Shown: positions 36,166-43,962 of the stretch, piece by piece
How the letters are laid out: every line of letters begins with the position of its first letter
Numbering within the stretch: the stretch's first letter is position 1
Assembly: GCF_009653635.1 (NCBI RefSeq)
Contig: NZ_PPFD01000002.1
Location: 124,001-188,000, forward strand
Source: Endozoicomonas sp. OPT23
GTDB lineage: Bacteria > Pseudomonadota > Gammaproteobacteria > Pseudomonadales > Endozoicomonadaceae
Direction: 5' to 3'
DNA length: 64,000 nt
Program-made: the position numbers and the translations under genes
The notes under the pieces: model-generated
Told to the model about the DNA's origin: nothing
The model's input: the letters and a program-made list of their open reading frames with translations, nothing else
Databases searched by the model: none

Positions 36166-38352
36166 TCAATCTTTACGAATAATAGAAATGTTTTGAAAGA
36201 ACATCTGGTTTTCACTGTCCCTGAATATGTATTCAAGATTACTGGTCAGCTTGCGACGCCAGTTAGGGTATTCGTCACTGGTACCTGGAATATTGACAGG
36301 CGTTTCAACTTCCAGAATATCTTCGAGCTGAATGCTGATAATGCGCGATGAAGTGCGTGCCAGAAAGTAATGCAGCTTCTCAAAAAGATCTCTGGAAAAT
36401 GTCATCGTATGAATGTCATTCGGGTTCATACCCCAAGGTGCTTCGCCTGCTTCAATCATGGTTCTTAACAGTGCCGTTTTCTCCTTGTGGCGATTGACCT
36501 TTTCACTCTCCGTTTTGTTGCTGTCATAAATGTCGAGCTGGTGACGCAGGTTAAGATCAAGACATTCCCACCAGGCTTTGAAGGTAGGAATATCATGATT
36601 GCTGACACAGGTCAGGGCGACGCTTTTAAAGGATTCAGGTCTGGTGAAGTAGTCACCGAGACATTCAAAAAGGACAACTTCGTTGGAATAGAAGCGTGCT
36701 GGTGGAAGTGCCTTTTTAATTTCCGGTGGTACGGTGCCCAGGTCTTCGCCAAAGACCAGACATTTATGCCGAAGACTTTCCAGCTTGATAATACCCAGCA
36801 GGTCATCGAGGGGGTAATAAACGTAAGCACCGAAGTCTGCAGTTTTGCCCTGAGGGCACCACCAGAGCCTGAGCAGACCCATGACATGGTCAATACGGAG
36901 CGCCCCGCAGTGGCTCATATTGGCACGTACCATTTCAATAAACGGCGCATACTTCTGCTGCTTCAGAGTAGCAGGATTAAAAGGTGGCAAGCCCCAGTTC
37001 TGTCCTTGTGGAGCAACGGCATCCGGTGGTGCTCCTGCTCCGGCATTCAGGCAGTAAACGTCAGGATTAGACCAAACATCAGAACCTCCGCTATCAACAC
37101 CAACAGCCAGATCCCGATAAATGCCGACCAGCATGCCTGCTTCCAGTGCAGCCTGCTGAGCTTCAGCCAGTTGTAATTCAGACAACCATTGCAGGTACAT
37201 ATAATAGGTAATCTGATGCTGGTTTTGACTGGCGAACTCATTAACCGCATTAGAGTCATGCTGCTGAAACAATTCTTCCCAGCATGGCCAGCCCCAGTTA
37301 TTGAAATCAATGGCTTTGTAATGGGCGTAAATAGCTTCGTACAGAGCGTGTCGTTTTAAGCTGTCGCCACGGCTGGCACAGTATTTTTTGAATTCTTTCG
37401 CTCTGGCTGATTCTGGTTCAAGGTGGTGTGTAGTGAAGTGTTCAAACAGAACTTCAAGCAGCTGATATTTCAGGTGAGCAACCAGTCCATAGTCAACAAA
37501 CTCTTCCGCACGAGCCTGTGACAGCAGTTCCTGAAACCCCTTATCTTTGAATTTCTTCTGTGCCGCTTCACACTCCTGAAAATCAGCAATGGCGGTGACA
37601 TCCAGATAAAGAGGGTTGATAAAGTTACGGCTGGAGGGGCTGTAAGGGCTGCAATGGTGAGGATTGGCCGGGTAGAGGGAGTGGATGGGGTTGAGTCCAA
37701 CAATATGCGCCCCCTGTGCAGCCAGTTCCGTTGCCAGATACTTAAGGCTGCTGAAGTCTCCCATTCCCCAGTCATGCTCGGTTCTTATGGTATAAAGCTG
37801 GACACTGCTTCCCCAGATTTTTGTACCCTGTGTCAGTTCACCGGGTTCATAGCAGGTTTCAGGTGTGACAATCACCAGAGTGTCAGCGCTCAGTGTTCTT
37901 TCCTTGAGACTGAGCTGGTGGTAGCCAAGGGAAAGGTTGTCCGGTAAATGCCAGGTTAATCTATGGTATTCAGTGCCTTCTACGGTCTGAACCGATTCGG
38001 TTTCAAGCTTTGCTGTGTCTACGGTTAAAGGCAGTGTTTCACCATTTTCCAGTTCCAGCGCACCTTTCAGCTGAACGTTCAGCTTGTCGGCGGGCAGGTT
38101 AACAGGAACCGGACTTGAGTGACCTTGAGTCATTACTACCACGGGGGGAATAAGCTGGTTCCAGTCGTATAACAGCCGGTCCTGAAAACTGCGGGTGATG
38201 TTTTCATCGCTGGAAACATCAACACCCATAGCTTCCAGTATGGGAATTTTGTACTCAGTGGGTACTGTGACCGGATTCCCGGCCCAGTCGGAATACTCTC
38301 CAGATACACCATAAAATGCAGCCAGTGTTTCTATACGGGCCAGATCAGACAT
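36166..38352 (-). CDS. malQ: 4-alpha-glucanotransferase (amylomaltase)
   Basis: 728 residues, GH77. It has the extra N-terminal ~150-residue domain of enterobacterial MalQ (LAAFYGVSGEYSDWAGNPV start), then the barrel: WGSSVQLYTIRTEHDWGMGDFSSLKYL, IVGLNPIHSLYP. The active site is in ALRIDHVMGLLRLWW (nucleophile Asp), VFGEDLGTVPPEI (acid/base Glu) and SNHDIPTFKAWW (transition-state Asp). It disproportionates maltose and maltodextrins in the cytosol, making glucose and longer chains for the phosphorylase encoded at 48592. It follows malK after 63 bp that contain a 16-bp tandem duplication, and probably belongs to the malEFGK transcript. Confidence 0.95.
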   Translation of the reverse strand: MSDLARIETLAAFYGVSGEYSDWAGNPVTVPTEYKIPILEAMGVDVSSDENITRSFQDRLLYDWNQLIPPVVVMTQGHSSPVPVNLPADKLNVQLKGALELENGETLPLTVDTAKLETESVQTVEGTEYHRLTWHLPDNLSLGYHQLSLKERTLSADTLVIVTPETCYEPGELTQGTKIWGSSVQLYTIRTEHDWGMGDFSSLKYLATELAAQGAHIVGLNPIHSLYPANPHHCSPYSPSSRNFINPLYLDVTAIADFQECEAAQKKFKDKGFQELLSQARAEEFVDYGLVAHLKYQLLEVLFEHFTTHHLEPESARAKEFKKYCASRGDSLKRHALYEAIYAHYKAIDFNNWGWPCWEELFQQHDSNAVNEFASQNQHQITYYMYLQWLSELQLAEAQQAALEAGMLVGIYRDLAVGVDSGGSDVWSNPDVYCLNAGAGAPPDAVAPQGQNWGLPPFNPATLKQQKYAPFIEMVRANMSHCGALRIDHVMGLLRLWWCPQGKTADFGAYVYYPLDDLLGIIKLESLRHKCLVFGEDLGTVPPEIKKALPPARFYSNEVVLFECLGDYFTRPESFKSVALTCVSNHDIPTFKAWWECLDLNLRHQLDIYDSNKTESEKVNRHKEKTALLRTMIEAGEAPWGMNPNDIHTMTFSRDLFEKLHYFLARTSSRIISIQLEDILEVETPVNIPGTSDEYPNWRRKLTSNLEYIFRDSENQMFFQNISIIRKD

Positions 38353-38374
38353 TACAACTTACCTTAATCAAATA

Positions 38375-38406
38375 CAGGTGCTCTCAAATCCAGGTGCTCT
38401 CAAATT
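38375..38406. repeat. 16-bp tandem duplication between malK and malQ
   Basis: CAGGTGCTCTCAAATC (38375-38390) is directly repeated at 38391-38406 with one change. It lies in the short gap between the malK stop and the malQ start. Probably a recent slippage or duplication event. Confidence 0.7.
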
Positions 38407-38415
38407 CGAGTGTTC

Positions 38416-39549
38416 TTAATCAAACTCAGGTACCCGGGTTCGCTCAAAAGCGACACCCTGTGCATTAAACAGATGGCAGAGTTCGGCAGGGAACTCGATA
38501 TTGATGGCTGAACCTTCATCTCGTTGATGGCAGTCTTCCACACGAACCGTGAAATGCTCTCTGATGCAGTCGTGCTGCATATAGATATAAGACTCAGCAC
38601 CAAGCCTTTCAAGCGCGACAACTTTACCTGTTACAACGTTATCGCTATTGGTTTCAGCTATAACATCCTGAGGGCGAACGCCCAGTACAACAGCATCACC
38701 TTTTTTGATGGACGCTGTATTGACGTAAGCCTGTATGATCTCTCCGCTGCCCAGTTTTACTCTACTCAGCTCTTCTCCTGCTTCTTCAAGAGTGCCATCA
38801 AAAAAATTCATTTTTGGAGAGCCGATGAAACCGGCTACGAACAGATTGGCAGGGCGGTGGTAAAGCTCAAGAGGTTTCCCTACCTGTTCCAGGTTTGAGT
38901 CAGCTCCTTTTTGAAGTGGGCTGAGCACTACAATCTGGTCAGCCAGTGTCATGGCTTCAACCTGATCATGGGTAACATAGACAGATGTCGTTTGCAGTTT
39001 ACGATGCAGTCGAGACAGTTCCTGTCTCATCTGGACTCTGAGTGCTACGTCAAGATTGGATAAAGGTTCGTCGAAGAGAAAAACACGTGGTTGCTGAACA
39101 ATAGATCGACCAATAGCAACTCTTTGTCGTTGACCGCCGGACATGGCTTTAGGCCTTCGCTCCAGCAGTGGTTCCAATTGAAGGATACTTGCGGCTTCCT
39201 GAACCCGGGCGTCGATTGTGCTTTTATCCGCTTTTGCCAGTTTCAGGCCGAAGGCCATGTTTTCAGCGACTGTCATATGAGGGTAGAGTGCATAGGATTG
39301 AAACACCATGCCAACACCACGTTCATTAGGAGGCCAGTCGTTAACCTTTTCGCCGCCAATGAACAGTTCGCCCGAGGTTATCTCTTCCAGGCCGCAGACC
39401 ATTCTCAATAACGTAGATTTTCCACAGCCAGAGGGGCCGATGAAAGCGGCAAATTCCCCTTCAGCGATATTCAGATTAATATTTTTCAGTACCCAGGTTG
39501 CAGCCTGATCATAACTTTTGGAAACATTAACAAGCTTTACTTCAGCCAT
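38416..39549 (-). CDS. malK: Maltose/maltodextrin ABC transporter ATP-binding protein
   Basis: 377 residues, as E. coli MalK (371). Walker A GPSGCGKST (38-46), Q-loop in VGMVFQSYALYPHMTV, ABC signature AMSGGQRQRVAIGRS, Walker B VFLFDEPLSNLD, and H-loop YVTHDQVEAMTLAD. The C-terminal ~140 residues are the OB/TOBE regulatory domain (FIGSPKMNFFDG, LGVRPQDV) that in E. coli binds MalT and enzyme IIA-Glc. A dimer powers MalFG. Between malG and malK lie 69 bp. GGA seven bases before the ATG. Confidence 0.95.
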   Translation of the reverse strand: MAEVKLVNVSKSYDQAATWVLKNINLNIAEGEFAAFIGPSGCGKSTLLRMVCGLEEITSGELFIGGEKVNDWPPNERGVGMVFQSYALYPHMTVAENMAFGLKLAKADKSTIDARVQEAASILQLEPLLERRPKAMSGGQRQRVAIGRSIVQQPRVFLFDEPLSNLDVALRVQMRQELSRLHRKLQTTSVYVTHDQVEAMTLADQIVVLSPLQKGADSNLEQVGKPLELYHRPANLFVAGFIGSPKMNFFDGTLEEAGEELSRVKLGSGEIIQAYVNTASIKKGDAVVLGVRPQDVIAETNSDNVVTGKVVALERLGAESYIYMQHDCIREHFTVRVEDCHQRDEGSAINIEFPAELCHLFNAQGVAFERTRVPEFD

Positions 39550-39618
39550 AGTGGATTCCGTTAGTGAACATCGCTATGAGCTATTCAGCCCCAGCTCCAG
39601 CTTGAAACTTTGGGTTCT

Positions 39619-40506
39619 TCAGCCTTTGACGCCGCCTGCCGTCAGCCCACCGACAATCCAGCGCTGACAGAACAGGAATATGACTGATATAGGCAGCCCG
39701 GAAAGTACGGCAGCTGCTGCAAAGTCACCCCAGAGATAATTCTGTGGATTAAGATACTGACGAGAACCTACTGCCAGAGTCAGGTTATCCATGCTTTGCA
39801 GCAGTACTGATGCAACCGGGTATTCTGCAACCGTGGCGATAAAGGCAAGAATAAATACCACGGCCAGAATGGGCACGGACAGAGGCAGAAGAACATATCT
39901 GAATGCTTGCCAGGGTGTTGCGCCATCAATCGCGGCAGCTTCCTCAAGTGAATTATCGATGGTTTCAAAGTAACCCTTAATCAACCAGATATGCAGTGCC
40001 AGACCACCAAGGTAGGCGACAGTGACAGCTCCAAGGTGATCAAGCCCGAGCCACGGGACGTAATCACCCAGTTTGTCGAACAGCGAATAGATAGCTACCA
40101 GCGCCAGTACTGCCGGAAACATCTGCAGAATCATCATGGCGGTCAACATATGTTCCTTAAACCTGAATTTAAGTCGGGCAAAGGCATAAGCTCCGGTTGT
40201 GGAAAGCAGCAGAATAATTGTCGTAGAAATAAAGGCCACTTTAATGGAGTTCCAGAGCCAGAGCAGTACCGGAAAAGGTGGGTCGGTAATGGTGCCGTCT
40301 GAATTTTCCCAGGGTAGGCCAAAAGCAAGGTACCAGTGCTCAAGACTGGGTGTGTCAGGTATAAGGCTGCCGGTTGCAAAATTACCTGAACGGAATGACA
40401 CCGAGATGATCATCAGGAAAGGAAACATGATCAGGCATAGAAACAGGATCATAAAGATTCTGGCAACCCAGACACGAGAGGCCAGATTTCTTGGTTGAAC
40501 CATCAT
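39619..40506 (-). CDS. malG: Maltose ABC transporter permease MalG
   Basis: 295 residues from the ATG at 40506 (GAGGAG nine bases upstream); E. coli MalG has 296 and begins likewise with (A)MVQP. A TTG at 40527 would overlap malF but is less likely. Six transmembrane helices. The [11 protein letters not shown] and [16 protein letters not shown] stretches and the EAA loop [26 protein letters not shown] (contacting MalK) are nearly identical to E. coli, and the C-terminus ends [10 protein letters not shown]. Forms the inner-membrane channel with MalF. The start is 13 bp after the malF stop. Confidence 0.96.
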   Translation of the reverse strand: MMVQPRNLASRVWVARIFMILFLCLIMFPFLMIISVSFRSGNFATGSLIPDTPSLEHWYLAFGLPWENSDGTITDPPFPVLLWLWNSIKVAFISTTIILLLSTTGAYAFARLKFRFKEHMLTAMMILQMFPAVLALVAIYSLFDKLGDYVPWLGLDHLGAVTVAYLGGLALHIWLIKGYFETIDNSLEEAAAIDGATPWQAFRYVLLPLSVPILAVVFILAFIATVAEYPVASVLLQSMDNLTLAVGSRQYLNPQNYLWGDFAAAAVLSGLPISVIFLFCQRWIVGGLTAGGVKG

Positions 40507-40519
40507 TGTCGTTTGCTCC

Positions 40520-42076
40520 TCACTCAACCATGCGCTTGGTCACCCGAAGGTTGACCCAGGCTATAGTGCCGACGATAAGGAAAATAAAGGTGGCAATGGC
40601 AGAAGCCAGTCCGTAGTCCTGGCCATATTGTCCGAACGCCATGCGGAATGTATAGCTGACCAGAATATCGGTAGCGCCAGCAGGAACGGTTGCTCCGATG
40701 ATATTAGGACCACCTCCGGTCAGGAGAGCGATCAGTACAAGGTTGTTAAAGTTAAAGGCGAAGCTGGCAATCAGCAGAGGTATCAATGGTTTGATAATCA
40801 GCGGCACCGTTATTCTGGTTAAATTTTGCCAGGGCGTTGCACCATCAATAGCAGAGGCTTCATAAAGATCACCTGGAATAGCCTTCAGCAAACCAATGCA
40901 CAAGATCATCATATAGGGGTAGCCGAGCCAGGTATTGACAATAACGACCATGGTTTTGGCGAGGAACTCATTGCTGAACCATTCGGGCTCTATACCAAAC
41001 AGCAGGTTTAGCAGCATATTGATCTCGCCAAAATTCTGGTTAAACAGGCCACGGAAAATCAAAATAGAAATAAAGGCAGGAACTGCATAAGGCAGTATCA
41101 AAAGCAGGCGATAGACACCATTACCCTTTAATGGCTCCCACTGCACCAGACAGGCCATCAGCAGGCCAATGATCAGAGTGAAGATGACTGACAGTAATGA
41201 AAAGAGAGTGGTCCAGATAAAAATCTGTAGAAACGGCCCCTGAATACCTGGATCGGTGATTACCCGGGTGAAATTATCCCAGCCACTGTAAACCACAAAA
41301 CCGGGGCCTACGCTTTCCGCCTCACTCAGTTCGCCTTCAAAATAGGCGGGCACTTCTTTGAAGTAGCCAACACTGAAGTCAGGAATCAACCTGTTACCAT
41401 TGCGAACATCCTGAAGAATATTACCGCCAATATCCCGGTATATATCCACCATAGGGCCAAACTTTCGAAGGCTTATCATGGACAACTGAAGCCCACTTGG
41501 AAGTTTTACATCCTGAGTTTTCAGAAGCTGCCTGAGCTTTATCGTTTCTCTAAAAGCCAGTTCCTTACCATCAGGAATGGTATTTTGCAGTTTTGCCGAG
41601 ATAAGAGCAGGTTCGGATTCTTCAGTAAAAGGCTGTGATACCAGAAACTCTGTTTCGCTGGGGATAAAAACAACTCTATATTGGTTGTCTGATTGAAAAA
41701 CCTTGAATGGGTAAGACTCACCTTCGATGCGATAAGTCTTGCTCAGCAGTATCTCCTTGACCCGCTCCAGTGGCAGCAGGTTATTAGAGCTGTAATTGGT
41801 AAAAGCGACATTGACTGTGTAAATCAGAGGGAAAACGATAAAAGTAGAGACGCCAAGGATAGCGGGGTAAACATAACGATAGTTATAACCTTTGGCACTG
41901 ATAAAAACCCATGTACCTGAGCAGACAACGAGTACGATAACCAGGGCAAAAGCGGTTTCGCCCTGTGCATACATTAATGTGACACCATAGAGTAGTATCA
42001 GGTCGATGGCAGCAATAGCTCCCCATGCAAGCCATTTCAAAGGGGAGCTGGCTGGTTGTTCTGTAGCTGCCGCCAT
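40520..42076 (-). CDS. malF: Maltose ABC transporter permease MalF
   Basis: 518 residues (E. coli 514). Three N-terminal hydrophobic segments (to ~95) are followed by the large periplasmic P2 loop (~95-275), which in MalF contacts MalE, then the core helices. The EAA loop is [22 protein letters not shown]. The closing stretch [38 protein letters not shown] is typical. A GGAGG lies eight bases before the ATG. malE is 200 bp upstream, with repeat copy F in the gap. Confidence 0.95.
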   Translation of the reverse strand: MAAATEQPASSPLKWLAWGAIAAIDLILLYGVTLMYAQGETAFALVIVLVVCSGTWVFISAKGYNYRYVYPAILGVSTFIVFPLIYTVNVAFTNYSSNNLLPLERVKEILLSKTYRIEGESYPFKVFQSDNQYRVVFIPSETEFLVSQPFTEESEPALISAKLQNTIPDGKELAFRETIKLRQLLKTQDVKLPSGLQLSMISLRKFGPMVDIYRDIGGNILQDVRNGNRLIPDFSVGYFKEVPAYFEGELSEAESVGPGFVVYSGWDNFTRVITDPGIQGPFLQIFIWTTLFSLLSVIFTLIIGLLMACLVQWEPLKGNGVYRLLLILPYAVPAFISILIFRGLFNQNFGEINMLLNLLFGIEPEWFSNEFLAKTMVVIVNTWLGYPYMMILCIGLLKAIPGDLYEASAIDGATPWQNLTRITVPLIIKPLIPLLIASFAFNFNNLVLIALLTGGGPNIIGATVPAGATDILVSYTFRMAFGQYGQDYGLASAIATFIFLIVGTIAWVNLRVTKRMVE

Positions 42077-42123
42077 GGGCAGAACCTCCAGAAATTACTG
42101 TCAGTATGACACTACATCCAACA

Positions 42124-42213
42124 GTTAAGTGTGTTGACCGATCGAATATTAAATTGCGTTTTCCCGGCGCAGGCGGGCAAAAAGCTTCTGAATTCGTATG
42201 CCTGAGTACTTTA
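42124..42213 (+). repeat. Palindromic intergenic repeat, copy F, inside the mal operon
   Basis: The left end GTTAAGTGTGTTGACCGATC and GAATATTAAATTG, and the right end TGAATTCGTATGCCTGAGTA, fit the family. The central hairpin is decayed: GCGTTTTCCCGGC against GGCGGGCAAAAAGC around GCA, with mismatches and one missing base. It lies between malE and malF. Confidence 0.8.
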
Positions 42214-42276
42214 GGTTGAAAGAGTCAGAAGCAGAGCTGGGAGATTAAGCTAGATAAAATCACAGCTCTGTCGTTA

Positions 42277-43503
42277 CTAATTAACGATCTGCTTAGCCGC
42301 CTCATTCAGTGCCTGTCGATAATTCTGGCGACCTGAAGTAATGTTCCGCAGTGCTGCACTCATAGCGGCCCAGAATTTACCCATTTCCGGAACATTAGGC
42401 ATGATCAGACCATTGATGGCATTTTCATAGGTAGCGAGAATACGAGGGTCGGATTTCAGCTCTTTCATGTAACTCTTATTGGCTACAGCGCCCAGAGGTA
42501 CGTCGCTGTTCATGGTTCTGAGTCCATCATCGGTCAGCAGATAATTCTCCAGAAATTCTTTGGCCAGAGCCTTATTGGGGCTGGCATTGTTTAATGTGGC
42601 TCCCCAGACACCGACGAAAGCTCTGGCCCTCTTGCCATTGAGACTGGGTAGTTGAGCGACACCGTAGTTAAGTTTTTTACCTTTAATTCGACTCTTCTCA
42701 AGGTTGGCCCAAGCCCAGGGACCGGTGATCATCATTGCAGTTTCACCCTTGTTGAAACTGGATTCCATTACGCCGTAATCCACGCCTCTGGGCAGCACAT
42801 CTTTTTCTATCAGCCGGGTCAGCATTTTTGCTCCGGCCATGGCACCAGCGTTGTTGACGCCTGTTTTGTTCACGTCATAACCCGTAGAGGTTTGTTTGAA
42901 CACATAGCCACCATTAGCAGCAAGCAGAGGCATGGTGAAGTAGGGCTGAATCTGATCCCACATAATAGTTGTGACAGAGCCGCCTTTGCGTTTTGCCAGT
43001 TTGTCCTTCAGTGGGAACATTTCTTCAAAAGAAGCGGGCGGTTCTGGAAGAATATCCTTGTTATAAATAAGGCTGATGGCTTCCAGTGAAATGGGGTAAC
43101 CGTAAATTTTGCCGTTGTACGTCATGGCTTGCCAGCCAATATTGTCGATTTTTTTCTTGAATGAGTTAGCAGGTCTGACTGGAGCCAGCAGGCCACTTTT
43201 GGCCCACTCTCCGTAACGGTCATGAGCCCAGAAGAGAATATCCGGGCCGCTGCCAGAAGCGGCTGATTGCTGAAAGCGATCGGTTATTTTCTCCGGAATT
43301 TCAACTTTGACCTTGATACCGGTATCTTCCTCGAAGAGCTTTCCGACTTCTCTGATACCGTTATAGGCTTTGTCTCCACCGACCCAGAGAACCAGTTCAT
43401 CGTCTTTGAATGCCTTAGCCTGAGAGGACGTGAGTAGCGTACTGAATACAAAAACGACTGTAACAATGGTATTGGTTAAACTGGCCGATAGTAGCTTGAT
43501 CAT
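42277..43503 (-). CDS. malE: Maltose/maltodextrin-binding periplasmic protein
   Basis: 408 residues from the ATG at 43503 (GAGGAG ~10 bases upstream; a TTG at 43524 is also open). A signal peptide (MIKLLSASLTNTIVTVVFVF..) ends near SSQAKA. The mature sequence follows the MBP pattern: ELVLWVGGDKAYNGIREVGKLFEEDTGIKVKVEIPEKITDRFQQSAASGSGPDILFWAHDRYGEWAKSGLLAPV, YGYPISLEAISLIYNKDI, and GETAMMITGPWAWANL, with ligand-stacking aromatic positions kept. It delivers maltodextrins to MalFGK. First gene of the leftward operon; its promoter lies in 43504-43962. Confidence 0.95.
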   Translation of the reverse strand: MIKLLSASLTNTIVTVVFVFSTLLTSSQAKAFKDDELVLWVGGDKAYNGIREVGKLFEEDTGIKVKVEIPEKITDRFQQSAASGSGPDILFWAHDRYGEWAKSGLLAPVRPANSFKKKIDNIGWQAMTYNGKIYGYPISLEAISLIYNKDILPEPPASFEEMFPLKDKLAKRKGGSVTTIMWDQIQPYFTMPLLAANGGYVFKQTSTGYDVNKTGVNNAGAMAGAKMLTRLIEKDVLPRGVDYGVMESSFNKGETAMMITGPWAWANLEKSRIKGKKLNYGVAQLPSLNGKRARAFVGVWGATLNNASPNKALAKEFLENYLLTDDGLRTMNSDVPLGAVANKSYMKELKSDPRILATYENAINGLIMPNVPEMGKFWAAMSAALRNITSGRQNYRQALNEAAKQIVN

Positions 43504-43962
43504 CAGTTTATGACTCCTCAGCAAAGCCTGCTTTAAGGAAATAAAAGGTGGTACTGTCCAGGATACTGAGGTCCACGATATTGAGTTCTATTTTCAAAAG
43601 AAGACCATGAATAGAAGACAGTAGTACCAGCATTATTTAATCAGGATGAGATACCTTTATGTAATTCTATCCTGACAATAAACGACAAAGTATTAGTTTA
43701 TCGAATCTGGTGAATAGAGTGAGTTAATAATGTGCCGGGTTAGGTTATTTATCAATAAAGTTCTTCTTACTTAATGTTCTTTTAATGATGATTCTTATTT
43801 TGGAAAATTATGTGTGGTTCGTATTATTTCAATATTGTGAATATATATTAACTTTAAATTTTTACGTTAATAGATATTTGATAAAACGCTGCTATTATTA
43901 ATCTCTATTTATATCTCTGATGCCTGAATAATAAAATAATAGAATGGAATAAGTGGTGTTTT
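43504..43962. promoter_or_regulatory. AT-rich divergent region between malE and the orphan secreted gene
   Basis: 459 bp, the right half very AT-rich (43740-43950). One imperfect MalT-box-like GGATGAG (43644-43650; 7 of 10 to the E. coli consensus) and an inverted pair TCAGGAT (43641-43647) / ATCCTGA (43669-43675) are present. Promoters for malE and the orphan gene are expected here. The very low GC continues into the orphan gene and suggests foreign DNA. Confidence 0.45.

Noticed and set aside
43644-43650. GGATGAG resembling a MalT box upstream of malE
   Set aside because: Only 7 of 10 positions match the E. coli consensus and there is a single copy, while MalT promoters use several; chance occurrence is likely.
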